From: Pseudomonadota bacterium
Lineage (GTDB): Bacteria; Pseudomonadota; Alphaproteobacteria; Rhizobiales; Rhizobiaceae
DNA length: 58,932 nt
Assembly: GCA_023435335.1 (NCBI GenBank)
Contig: JAEYRU010000261.1
Coordinates: 1 to 58,932, forward strand
Direction: 5' to 3'
Position numbers and translations under genes: made by a program. The stretch's first letter is position 1, and every line of letters starts with the position of its first letter. Positions 33,692 to 41,715 of this stretch are shown here, piece by piece. Below the pieces are notes generated by a model. That model did not search any database. It saw only the letters and a list, made by a program, of their open reading frames with translations, and was not told the DNA's origin.

Positions 33692-34063
33692 CTCACCGGA
33701 AAAGGATAACGCGCCAAGCCCTCATGTCCAGCAGGACCCTCCGCGCCATATGCGATCCTGCGCCCGGGTGGGAGCCTTTGCCGGCGCGGCAGCCCGTCGT
33801 ATCGGACGAAATCGGACGCCCGCGCATTGCCGAAGGCTGCGGAAGAAATCGAGCCGGAACAGTCGGTTGGAGAGGAAACCCCATCTTTCTGGCACTGCAA
33901 TCGCGCGAGTGCCAGAAATTTTTCGATCGTCTCTTGAAACTTGCATCTCGCGAAACCAGATCGTCTCGCGCGCGACGCCTGACGGGTCGCGTGCCCCGCA
34001 TCGCCGCTCTCGTGAGGCGCTGCGGTGGAACCTCTCAAACTGTTTGTCCAGATGGAGAACGAC
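33692..34063. other. 372-bp divergent napE-groES intergenic region
   Basis: No gene is supported here. The groES-proximal half holds the CIRCE operator (33889-33915) with CCCCAT (33879-33884) just before it, which could be part of the heat-shock promoter. A second candidate, CTTGAAAC, lies near 33932. The napE-proximal half is GC-rich and shows only a small GTCC-AGCA-GGAC hairpin near 33727; no recognisable anaerobic regulator site was found. Confidence 0.6.
33889..33915 (+). promoter_or_regulatory. CIRCE element (HrcA operator) before groESL
   Basis: CTGGCACTG (33889-33897), nine bases, then GAGTGCCAG (33907-33915): a perfect-length CIRCE with a single mismatch between the arms, in the CTGGCACTC form common in Alphaproteobacteria. 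It lies about 150 bp before the groES ATG. HrcA should bind here and repress groESL at normal temperature. hrcA itself is not in the window. Confidence 0.88.
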
Positions 34064-34378
34064 ATGAAGTTCCGTCCCTTGCATGACCGCATCCTGGTCC
34101 GCCGCATCGACGCCGAGGAAAGAACGGCCGGCGGCATCATCATTCCCGACACCGCCAAGGAGAAGCCGCAGGAAGGCGAAGTCATCGCCGTCGGCGCCGG
34201 CGCGCGCGACGAGAGCGGCCAGCTTCGACCGCTGGATGTCCAGGTCGGCGACCGCATTTTGTTCGGGAAATGGTCCGGCACCGAGATCAAGCTCGACGGA
34301 GAGGACCTGCTCATCATGAAGGAGAGCGATGTGATGGGCATAATCGAGGCCGAAGCCGTGGTGAAGAAGGCCGCCTGA
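34064..34378 (+). CDS. groES: Co-chaperonin GroES
   Basis: Ten-kilodalton lid of the GroEL chamber, 104 aa. Family blocks: FRPLHDRILVRR, the mobile loop EERTAGGIIIPDTAKEKP, EGEVIAVGAG and VGDRILFGKWSGTEIK. The ATG at 34064 (MKFRPL) has GGAG six bases upstream; an ATG four codons earlier overlaps that site and is unlikely. It precedes groEL by 59 bp in the usual bicistronic operon under CIRCE. Confidence 0.97.
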   Translation: MKFRPLHDRILVRRIDAEERTAGGIIIPDTAKEKPQEGEVIAVGAGARDESGQLRPLDVQVGDRILFGKWSGTEIKLDGEDLLIMKESDVMGIIEAEAVVKKAA

Positions 34379-34437
34379 GGCGCTTCGCCGGCATGAAGAC
34401 CCAGTCAATGAATGCTGCCTATTGAAGGAGTAGGACA

Positions 34438-36063
34438 ATGGCTGCCAAGGAAGTCAAATTCCACACCGACGCGCGCGAGCGCATGCTGCGCGGCGTCAAC
34501 ATCCTCGCCGACGCGGTGAAGGTGACGCTGGGCCCGAAGGGCCGCAACGTCGTCATCGACAAGAGCTTCGGAGCTCCCCGAATCACCAAAGACGGCGTCA
34601 CTGTCGCCAAGGAGATCGAGCTTGAGGACAAGTTCGAGAACATGGGCGCCCAGATGGTGCGCGAAGTGGCCTCGAAGACCAACGATCTGGCCGGTGACGG
34701 CACCACCACCGCGACCGTTCTGGCCCAGGCGATCGTCAAGGAAGGCGCCAAGGCGGTCGCTTCGGGCATGAACCCGATGGACCTGAAGCGCGGCATCGAC
34801 AAGGCCGTCGAAGCTGTGGTCGTCGAGCTGAAGGCCAACGCCCGCAAGATCACCAGGAACGACGAGATCGCGCAGGTCGGCACCATTTCGGCCAACGGCG
34901 ACAGCGAGATCGGGCGCTTCCTGGCGCAGGCGATGGAGAAGGTTGGCAACGAGGGCGTCATCACCGTCGAGGAGGCCAAGACCGCGGAGACCGAGCTGGA
35001 AGTGGTCGAGGGCATGCAGTTCGATCGCGGATACCTCAGCCCGTACTTCGTGACCAATCAGGAGAAGATGCGCGTCGAGCTCGATGAGCCCTACGTGCTC
35101 ATCCACGAGAAGAAGCTGGGCAATCTGCAGGCCATGCTGCCCGTGCTGGAGGCCGTCGTCCAGTCGGGCAAGCCGCTGCTCATCATCGCCGAGGACGTCG
35201 AGGGCGAGGCGCTTGCCACGCTCGTCGTCAACAAGCTGCGGGGCGGCCTCAAGGTCGCGGCAGTGAAGGCTCCCGGCTTCGGCGACCGGCGCAAGGCCAT
35301 GCTGGAGGATATCGCGATCCTCACCGGCGGCACCGCCATCAGCGAGGATCTCGGCATCAAGCTTGAGAACGTGACGCTCAACATGCTCGGCCGCGCGAAA
35401 AAGGTGGTGATCGAGAAGGAAAACACGACCATCGTCGACGGAGCCGGCCGCAAGGAGGAAATCCAGGGCCGCGTTGCGCAGATCAAGGCGCAGATCGAGG
35501 AAACCACATCCGACTACGACCGCGAGAAGCTGCAGGAACGCCTGGCAAAGCTCGCCGGCGGCGTCGCCGTCATCCGTGTGGGCGGCTCGACCGAGGTCGA
35601 AGTCAAGGAGAAGAAGGACCGCGTCGACGACGCCATGCACGCGACCCGCGCGGCGGTCGAGGAAGGCATCCTTCCGGGCGGCGGCGTGGCGCTGCTGCGG
35701 GCCGCCAAGGCGCTGGACACCGTCGTCACCGAGAACTCCGACCAGAAGCATGGCGTCGAGATCGTGCGGCGCGCGATCGAGGCTCCGGTGCGGCAGATTG
35801 CCGAGAATGCCGGCGCCGAAGGCTCCATCATCGTCGGCAAGCTGCGTGAGAAGCCTGAATTCGGCTGGGGTTGGAACGCCCAGACCAACGAGTTCGGAGA
35901 TCTCTACAAGCAGGGCGTGATCGATCCGGTGAAGGTTGTTCGCACCGCGCTGCAGGATGCGGCGTCCGTCGCCGGCCTGCTTGTCACCACCGAGGCGATG
36001 GTGGCTGAGAAGCCCCGGAAGGAGGCCGCACCGGCGATGCCGGCGGGCGGCATGGACTTCTAG
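34438..36063 (+). CDS. groEL: Chaperonin GroEL
   Basis: Sixty-kilodalton chaperonin forming the double heptameric ring, 541 aa. Blocks include VKVTLGPKGRNVVIDKSFG (nucleotide pocket), AGDGTTTATVLAQAIVKEG, and the C-terminal GGM tail ending PAGGMDF. The ATG follows AAGGAGTAGGACA, a strong ribosome-binding site. It is the only groEL in the window; rhizobia often carry several copies. The CIRCE-linked copy is normally the housekeeping one. Confidence 0.98.
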   Translation: MAAKEVKFHTDARERMLRGVNILADAVKVTLGPKGRNVVIDKSFGAPRITKDGVTVAKEIELEDKFENMGAQMVREVASKTNDLAGDGTTTATVLAQAIVKEGAKAVASGMNPMDLKRGIDKAVEAVVVELKANARKITRNDEIAQVGTISANGDSEIGRFLAQAMEKVGNEGVITVEEAKTAETELEVVEGMQFDRGYLSPYFVTNQEKMRVELDEPYVLIHEKKLGNLQAMLPVLEAVVQSGKPLLIIAEDVEGEALATLVVNKLRGGLKVAAVKAPGFGDRRKAMLEDIAILTGGTAISEDLGIKLENVTLNMLGRAKKVVIEKENTTIVDGAGRKEEIQGRVAQIKAQIEETTSDYDREKLQERLAKLAGGVAVIRVGGSTEVEVKEKKDRVDDAMHATRAAVEEGILPGGGVALLRAAKALDTVVTENSDQKHGVEIVRRAIEAPVRQIAENAGAEGSIIVGKLREKPEFGWGWNAQTNEFGDLYKQGVIDPVKVVRTALQDAASVAGLLVTTEAMVAEKPRKEAAPAMPAGGMDF

Positions 36064-36075
36064 ACTGTCACGGAT

Positions 36076-36103
36076 GCCGGCGCGGGCTCACTCCCGCGTC
36101 GGC
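36076..36103. terminator. Hairpin between convergent groEL and ndh
   Basis: GCCGGCGCGGG (36076-36086) pairs with CCCGCGTCGGC (36093-36103) with one G-T pair and a six-base loop, followed by TCTTCCT. It starts 12 bp after the groEL stop and runs into the last codons of the opposing NADH dehydrogenase gene. Likely ends groESL transcription, though the T-run is poor. Confidence 0.45.
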
Positions 36104-37416
36104 TCTTCCTCAACGGCCTCTGCGAGATTTTCCGTCACCAGCCTGGCCCCGCGTTCATAGGTCAGGTAGCGCCAGAACCACTGCATGGACACGAGCATGC
36201 GGTTCTCGAAACCCACCAGCAGATAGACGTGGATGATCGCCCAGGCGAGCCAGGCAAACCATCCCCGGAAGCTGTGGCGGCCCTGCTCGAAGATCGCTGC
36301 GTTGCGGCCGACGATCGCCGTGTTTCCGCGCCCCCTGTACCGAAACGGGCGCAAGGGATCGCCTTTCGTGACATGCCATGCAAGGCCGACGCCCAGATGC
36401 CGGCCCTGTTGCTTGGCCACCTGCGCCAGTCCAGGCAGCGGCTTGCCGGTGTCGTCCTTGAAATGCGCCACATCGCCCAGCGCGAATACGTTGTCGAGGC
36501 CGCGCACGGCCAGCGTGTTGTCGACGAGCACCCGCCCTGCCTTGTCCGTTTCCGCCCCAAGTTCGCCGGCAAGACGCGATGCCGCGACACCGGCGGCCCA
36601 CAGCACAACGCCGACCGGAACGTCCTGGCCGTCGATCCGGATCCGCTCCGCGCCGACATCCTCGACCGCCGTTTCCGTCAGCACCTGCACCCCCAGGCGC
36701 TCCAGCCGCGCGTGCGCGAAGCGCGATGCCTGCTCGGAAAAACCCGGAAGCAGCCTCGGCCCGGCCTCGATAAGCATGATCCTGGCCGCCTCCGGATTAA
36801 TGTTGCGGAAATCGCGGGCGAGCGTGTAGCGGCTGAGTTCGGCGAGCGAGCCCGCGAGTTCGACCCCGGTCGGCCCGCCTCCTACCACTGCCATTGTGAT
36901 CAGCCGTTGCTGCTCGGCCGGATCGGCGGCTCGCTCGGCAAGCTCGAAGGCGAGCAGTGTGCGCGCCCGGATGTCCATCGCATCGTCCAGCGTCTTTAGC
37001 CCCGGCGCGTGGCGCGCCCATTTCTCGTTTCCGAAATAGCTGTGACCGGCGCCGCTCGCCAGCACGAGGAAGTCGTAGGAAAGCGTGTCGCCGTGGGCCA
37101 GCGATACCGTCTTCACTTTCGGGTCTACGCCGACCACCTCGCCTAGCAGCACCTGCACGCTCTCGTGGCGTCGCACGATCCTGCGGATAGGCTCGGCCAC
37201 GTCCGGCGCTGAAAGTGCCGCCGTAGCAACCTGATAGAGCAGCGGCTGGAAGAGATGGTGGTTGCGCCGGTCCACCAGCGTGACGGGAAGTCCGGCCCGC
37301 CCGAGTTCCCTGGCCACCTCTATGCCGGCAAAGCCGCCGCCGATGACGACGATGCGCGGCCGCGTCTTGCTGGCCGTCGACCTGAAGCCGGTCTGCGCGT
37401 CGCGCGTTTCATTCAC
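36088..37416 (-). CDS. ndh: Type II NADH dehydrogenase (NDH-2)
   Basis: Single-subunit, non-proton-pumping NADH:quinone oxidoreductase at the inner face of the membrane; 442 aa. The FAD-binding motif VVIGGGFAGIEVAREL lies near residue 23 and the NADH-binding GGGPTGVELAGSLAEL near 178. The second FAD contact is in ALGDVAHFKD. The C-terminal hydrophobic pair (around WFAWLAWAIIHVYLLVGFE, cited in part) forms the membrane-binding region. It is convergent with groEL and divergent from map. It could serve as a flexible NADH exit feeding quinol to Nap, but this link is speculative. Confidence 0.9.
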   Translation of the reverse strand: MNETRDAQTGFRSTASKTRPRIVVIGGGFAGIEVARELGRAGLPVTLVDRRNHHLFQPLLYQVATAALSAPDVAEPIRRIVRRHESVQVLLGEVVGVDPKVKTVSLAHGDTLSYDFLVLASGAGHSYFGNEKWARHAPGLKTLDDAMDIRARTLLAFELAERAADPAEQQRLITMAVVGGGPTGVELAGSLAELSRYTLARDFRNINPEAARIMLIEAGPRLLPGFSEQASRFAHARLERLGVQVLTETAVEDVGAERIRIDGQDVPVGVVLWAAGVAASRLAGELGAETDKAGRVLVDNTLAVRGLDNVFALGDVAHFKDDTGKPLPGLAQVAKQQGRHLGVGLAWHVTKGDPLRPFRYRGRGNTAIVGRNAAIFEQGRHSFRGWFAWLAWAIIHVYLLVGFENRMLVSMQWFWRYLTYERGARLVTENLAEAVEEEPTRE

Positions 37417-37578
37417 GATCTGCTACCCCGTCCGTCGTCGTCCTCCGCAACCGTATGTAGGGATACGCCGGGAGATATCCACGGCCCCCCGCCCTTGCGA
37501 TCATCGCCCAGTGATGCCAAATCAGGGACGGTCATCAAATCGGCGCGGGCTGGCCGCGCCGTCAGTCAGGAATATCCC

Positions 37579-38406
37579 ATGATCACTTACGTCGACGCAG
37601 ATGTGGCGCCTGCGCGCAACACCGGCCAGATCAGGCTCTATGGCGAAGAGGCCTTTGCCGGCATGCGCAAGGCCTGCAGCCTCACTGCGCGCTGCCTCGA
37701 CGCGCTCGCCGACATCGTTCAGCCGGGGATCACGACCGACGAGATCGACCGCTTCATCTTCGAATTCGGCATGGACAACGGCGCGCTTCCCGCGACGCTC
37801 AACTACCGCGGATACACCAAGTCCTCGTGCACCTCGATCAACCATGTGGTCTGCCACGGCATCCCCGACGACAAGCCGTTGCGCGATGGCGACATCGTCA
37901 ACATCGATGTCACCTACATCCTCGACGGCTGGCACGGCGATTCCAGCCGCATGTACCCCGTGGGCCAGATCAAGCGCGCCGCCGAGCGGCTGCTGGAAGT
38001 GACGCATGAATGCCTGATGCGCGGCGTGGCCGCGGTCAAGCCGGGCGCCCGCACCGGCGCGATCGGCCATGCCATCCAGACCTATGCCGAGGCCCAGCGC
38101 TGCTCCGTCGTGCGCGATTTCTGCGGGCACGGTGTGGGGAGGCTGTTCCACGACGCGCCCAATATCCTCCACTACGGCAGCCCGCACGAGGGGATCGAGA
38201 TGCGGCCCGGAATGATCTTCACCGTTGAGCCGATGATCAATCTCGGACGCCCGCATGTGAAGGTCCTCGCCGATGGCTGGACCGCCGTCACGCGCGACCG
38301 CTCCCTCTCGGCGCAGTACGAGCACACGGTGGGCGTCACCGAGGACGGCTGCGAGATTTTCACGCTTTCGCCGGCGGGGCTCGACCGGCCGGGGCTTCCG
38401 TCCTAG
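37579..38406 (+). CDS. map: Type I methionine aminopeptidase
   Basis: Removes the N-terminal methionine from new proteins; 275 aa. Metal ligands of the pita-bread fold are visible: Asp110 and Asp121 in NIDVTYILDGWHGDSSRM, the His in CGHGVGRLFHDAP, and the two Glu in FTVEPMINLG and YEHTVGVTEDG. The substrate His is in NHVVCHGIP (~His93). The ATG at 37579 fits the family length; a longer frame from 37255 overlaps the divergent ndh gene. radC follows 32 bp downstream. Confidence 0.96.
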   Translation: MITYVDADVAPARNTGQIRLYGEEAFAGMRKACSLTARCLDALADIVQPGITTDEIDRFIFEFGMDNGALPATLNYRGYTKSSCTSINHVVCHGIPDDKPLRDGDIVNIDVTYILDGWHGDSSRMYPVGQIKRAAERLLEVTHECLMRGVAAVKPGARTGAIGHAIQTYAEAQRCSVVRDFCGHGVGRLFHDAPNILHYGSPHEGIEMRPGMIFTVEPMINLGRPHVKVLADGWTAVTRDRSLSAQYEHTVGVTEDGCEIFTLSPAGLDRPGLPS

Positions 38407-38438
38407 ACTTCGCCCCCGTCGGACGGGGACCGTGGAGC

Positions 38439-39215
38439 ATGTCTCAAGAAGATCAGGACGAGCGGGGCTTCTTCGCCGAACGGTCGCTGCCGCCCTCCTC
38501 CCGGCAGCGATCCGCGGGTACGAAATCGGGCGCATCCGGAGAGAAGCCGCATTATCTCGGCCACAGGCAGCGGCTGCGCGAACGCGCCGCGGCGCAAGGC
38601 CTGGATGCGCTCGCCGACTATGAACTCCTCGAACTGATCCTCTACCGCTCGATCCGCCAGGGGGACACCAAGCCGCTGGCGAAGGCGCTGCTGGCACGCT
38701 TTGGTTCGTTCGCCGAGGTTCTCGGCGCACCCGCGCATCTCCTGCGCGAGGTGATGGGCGTCGGCGAAACCGTCGCGGCCGACCTCAAGGCCGTCGCGGC
38801 CGCGGGACGCCGAATGGCCCGGGCCGAAGTGGTGGCGCGGCCGGTACTGGGTTCATGGGCGCAGGTGATCGAATACTGCCGCGCCGCGATGGCTTTCGAG
38901 CCGCGCGAGCAGTTTCGCATCCTCTTCCTCGACAAGAAGAACCAGCTCATCGGCGACGAGGTGCAGCAGCAGGGAACGGTCGATCACACGCCAGTGTACC
39001 CGCGCGAAATCGTGCGGCGCGCCCTGGAACTGTCGGCCAGCGCGCTCATCCTGGTCCACAACCACCCGTCCGGCGATCCGACGCCCTCGCGCGCCGACAT
39101 CGACATGACCCGCACCATCGTGGATACGGCCAGGCCCCTGGGGATAGTAGTGCATGACCACATCATAGTCGGCCGCGATGGCCATGCGAGCCTGAAGGGC
39201 CTCCAGCTCATCTGA
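38439..39215 (+). CDS. radC: RadC family JAMM-fold protein
   Basis: A 258-aa protein of the RadC/DUF2466 family. The N-terminal helix-hairpin-helix-like UPF0758 domain (~35-110, with LLARFGSFAEVLGAP) is followed by a JAB1/MPN metallo domain. Its zinc motif, HNHPSGDPTPSRAD (~205-218), is complete. Despite the name, its role in DNA repair was withdrawn, and the true function is unknown. It is cotranscribed with map, which is its usual neighbour in rhizobia, and ended by a strong terminator. Confidence 0.94.
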   Translation: MSQEDQDERGFFAERSLPPSSRQRSAGTKSGASGEKPHYLGHRQRLRERAAAQGLDALADYELLELILYRSIRQGDTKPLAKALLARFGSFAEVLGAPAHLLREVMGVGETVAADLKAVAAAGRRMARAEVVARPVLGSWAQVIEYCRAAMAFEPREQFRILFLDKKNQLIGDEVQQQGTVDHTPVYPREIVRRALELSASALILVHNHPSGDPTPSRADIDMTRTIVDTARPLGIVVHDHIIVGRDGHASLKGLQLI

Positions 39216-39221
39216 AAAAGG

Positions 39222-39256
39222 AAAAAGGCCGCACCCGGTAATGGATACGGCCTTTT
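39222..39256. terminator. Bidirectional terminator after radC
   Basis: AAAAAGGCCG (39222-39231) and CGGCCTTTT (39248-39256) form a nine-pair stem with a 16-base loop, with an A-run on one side and a T-run on the other. It lies between the stops of radC (plus) and the L,D-transpeptidase (minus), so it can serve both. Confidence 0.82.
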
Positions 39257-39284
39257 GTTCACCCGTTTCGGTAGCCGCGTCAGG

Positions 39285-40001
39285 CTAGAGCACGATCACC
39301 TGGGTCCCGAGCTTGACCTTGTTGTACAGCTCGATCACATGCTCGTTGATCATGCGGAAGCAGCCGTTCGACGAGGCGCTGCCGATTGATTGCGGCTGGT
39401 TTGTGCCGTGGATGCGGATATGGGTGTCGCGCCTGCCCTGGTAGAGGTAGATGGCACGAGCGCCGAGCGGGTTTTCAAGTCCGCCGTCCATGCCGTCCTT
39501 GTACTGGCCATACTTGACGGGCTCGCGCTTCTGCATGTCCTTGGTCGGCGTCCAGCGCGGCCATTCCTGCTTGTCGCCCACAGTAGCGGTGCCCGAAAAG
39601 GCAAGGCCCTCGCGGCCGACCGCAATGGCGTAGCGCCGCGCCTTGGTCGACGACTCCACGTAGTAGAGGAAGCGCTTTTTCGGATCGATGACTATGGTGC
39701 CGCGGCTGTAGCCCGAGAAATCCACGGTCTGCGGCTCGAAATCCTGCTTGACCTGAAACTTCTTCTTTTTCGAGCCGAGCGCGCCGTCGAGAGCCCTGGT
39801 TTCCGGCAACAGCTCCTGCGGCCCGCCGAAAAGCGTGCTGAACAGGCCCTTCGGCTTTGCCTTCTCGCTGCGAAGCTCGCCTTTGTTGGCGAGCACGGCG
39901 ACCTCGACCGGTTTTTCCTTCTGCTGCGCCATGGCCGGCGCGCTGAGAGTCAATGCAAGTCCGGCGATAGCGCCGATCAACACGAGTGTGCGTGCAAGCA
40001 T
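39285..40001 (-). CDS. L,D-transpeptidase (YkuD domain), periplasmic
   Basis: Periplasmic peptidoglycan (or lipoprotein) cross-linking enzyme of the YkuD family, 238 aa. Signal peptide 1-25 (cut after PAMAQ), a linker that holds KPKGLFSTLFG (residues 49-59), then the YkuD domain (~100-238). The catalytic motif is HIRIHGT (His198) followed by SNGCFRM with nucleophile Cys214. Related rhizobial enzymes make 1-3 cross-links typical of polar growers. The ATG at 40001 begins the signal peptide; an upstream ATG at 40025 would add eight residues. Confidence 0.92.
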   Translation of the reverse strand: MLARTLVLIGAIAGLALTLSAPAMAQQKEKPVEVAVLANKGELRSEKAKPKGLFSTLFGGPQELLPETRALDGALGSKKKKFQVKQDFEPQTVDFSGYSRGTIVIDPKKRFLYYVESSTKARRYAIAVGREGLAFSGTATVGDKQEWPRWTPTKDMQKREPVKYGQYKDGMDGGLENPLGARAIYLYQGRRDTHIRIHGTNQPQSIGSASSNGCFRMINEHVIELYNKVKLGTQVIVL

Positions 40002-40192
40002 GTCCTGAGTTCCCGAAAGCCGCATTTCAATTGCGCGGATCCGCCCGCTGTCATGCAGGCTGGCCCCTCTCCGCAAGCTCATAGTTGCAGCCGCGTGGCG
40101 CTTCAAGCGCTCTTCAGCAGGGGAAGCCCCACTTTTGTGTGATGTGAAACAATCGATTGAAAGGTGTTGCCGCGGCACCACGCTGGACGCAC

Positions 40193-40227
40193 AAAAAAGC
40201 GGCGGCCCAGACCCTCCGGGCCGCCGC
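40193..40227 (-). terminator. Rho-independent terminator of secG
   Basis: On the minus strand GCGGCGGCCC (complement of 40218-40227) and GGGCCGCCGC (complement of 40199-40208) make a perfect ten-pair GC stem with a nine-base loop, followed directly by TTTTTT. It lies ~30 bp past the secG stop and ends the tpiA/secG side transcript. The rest of 40002-40255 holds the presumed transpeptidase promoter and no gene. Confidence 0.92.
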
Positions 40228-40255
40228 TGAAGCGGGCGAAATTGGGTACCGGCGC

Positions 40256-40678
40256 CTACTGATTCGGAACAGCGGGCTCGCTTGGAGCGGCCGGCGCGGA
40301 CGCGTCGGGCTGCGTCGGCGCGGCAGGTTCCGCCTCGCCGGAGGGCGCGGCCGGCTGAGTGTTGCCGCCGCCGAGCTGGTCGAGCACGCCGCCGCTGCCG
40401 GCGGTTCCCGGCGCGCGCTGTTCGGTCGGAACGCGGTTCAGGATGTCGATCGGCTGCTCGCCGTAGCGGGAGATCAGGGCCAACGCCAGCGACGTGGCGA
40501 AGAATGCCGCCGCCAGGATAGCGGTCGTGCGCGTCAGCGCGTTTGCCGCCCCCCGGGCCGTCATGAAACCGGAGCCGCCGCCTATGCCGAGGCCGCCGCC
40601 TTCCGAGCGCTGCAGCAGGACAGCGCCAACCAGCGCGACGACGACCATGAGGTGGATGACGATGACGATTGTTTGCAT
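40256..40678 (-). CDS. secG: Preprotein translocase subunit SecG
   Basis: Accessory subunit of the SecYEG translocon, 140 aa. Two membrane helices (about residues 2-20 and 52-70) flank the conserved QRSEGGGLGIGGGSGFMTARG loop (cited in part: EGGGLG and FMTARG). The C-terminal ~60 residues are an Ala/Pro/Gly-rich tail that is usual in Alphaproteobacteria but absent from E. coli SecG. It lies after tpiA on the same strand, a conserved order, with its own terminator. Confidence 0.95.
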   Translation of the reverse strand: MQTIVIVIHLMVVVALVGAVLLQRSEGGGLGIGGGSGFMTARGAANALTRTTAILAAAFFATSLALALISRYGEQPIDILNRVPTEQRAPGTAGSGGVLDQLGGGNTQPAAPSGEAEPAAPTQPDASAPAAPSEPAVPNQ

Positions 40679-40821
40679 TGGCGATACCGGGTGGGAAAGA
40701 TTTCGAGCCGCCGTAGCGCCTCATTCAGTGCGGGCAGATATACGTATTTCGTGGCATTTCCAAGCCCTGCGGCCCCTGCCCGCCAATATTGGGTCGGGAC
40801 CCGGCGGGTGCAATGCCGGCA

Positions 40822-41586
40822 TCAGAGTTCGCGGTAGACGTCAGCGATCGCCAGGAAGTCGGCGGCCTTCAGGCTGGCGCCGCCAACCAGCGCGCCATCG
40901 ACATTGGCGACCCCCAGCAGTTCCGCCGCGTTGGATGGCTTGACGGAACCGCCATAAAGGATGCGCAGCGTGTCCGCGCGTGCGCCCAGTTTCCCGCCCA
41001 GTCTGGCGCGGATGTGCGCATGCGCCACTGCGACGTCGGCGGCAGTAGGTGTCAGCCCGGTGCCGATGGCCCACACCGGCTCATAAGCGATCACCGTGTT
41101 CGCTGGGGTCGCTGACGAAGGAACGGAGCCTTCGATCTGCCGCGTCAGCACATCGAGCGTCTGGCCGCCCTCGCGTTGCGCCTGCGTCTCGCCGATGCAG
41201 ACGATCGCCACCAGCCCGGCCCGCCACGCGGCCTCCGCCTTGCCCCGGACATCGTCGTCAGTCTCGGCATGATCGGTGCGCCGCTCGGAATGGCCTACGA
41301 TCACATACTGCGCCCCGGCGTCCTTGAGCATCTCGGCGGAGATGTCGCCCGTATGCGCGCCGGCCTCCTTCGCATGACAATCTTGCGCGCCGGGCTTGAG
41401 CGGCGTGCTCGCCAGAAGCTCGGCCGCCCGCATCAGCAGCGTTGCCGGCACGCAGACCGCACCCTCGACCTCCGCGTCCAGCCCGTTCATGAAGCCGTTC
41501 GCGATCGAGCGCAGCTCCGTGAGCGACGAGGACGTGCCGTTCATCTTCCAGTTGCCGGCGACGAGCGGGCGGATGCCGGGTGTCAT
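40822..41586 (-). CDS. tpiA: Triosephosphate isomerase
   Basis: Interconverts dihydroxyacetone phosphate and glyceraldehyde 3-phosphate, 254 aa. Catalytic residues are all present: Asn12 and Lys14 in GNWKMNG, His99 in VGHSERR, and Glu169 in AYEPVWAIGTG. The phosphate-binding loops (GGSVKPSN, VGGASLK) are intact. It is divergent from ppiD, with 129 bp between them that must hold both promoters; no operator is obvious there. Confidence 0.97.
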   Translation of the reverse strand: MTPGIRPLVAGNWKMNGTSSSLTELRSIANGFMNGLDAEVEGAVCVPATLLMRAAELLASTPLKPGAQDCHAKEAGAHTGDISAEMLKDAGAQYVIVGHSERRTDHAETDDDVRGKAEAAWRAGLVAIVCIGETQAQREGGQTLDVLTRQIEGSVPSSATPANTVIAYEPVWAIGTGLTPTAADVAVAHAHIRARLGGKLGARADTLRILYGGSVKPSNAAELLGVANVDGALVGGASLKAADFLAIADVYREL

Positions 41587-41715
41587 GTCTTGTCTTCCTC
41601 CGGATTGCGGTGGTTCTGACTACCAAAAACGCGCCACAAAGCAATCGACACTGGCGGTGAAGGACGCTATTGCCGTCATTCGCACGTCATTCTGTGTCGG
41701 GGGTTGCTGCAAGAC

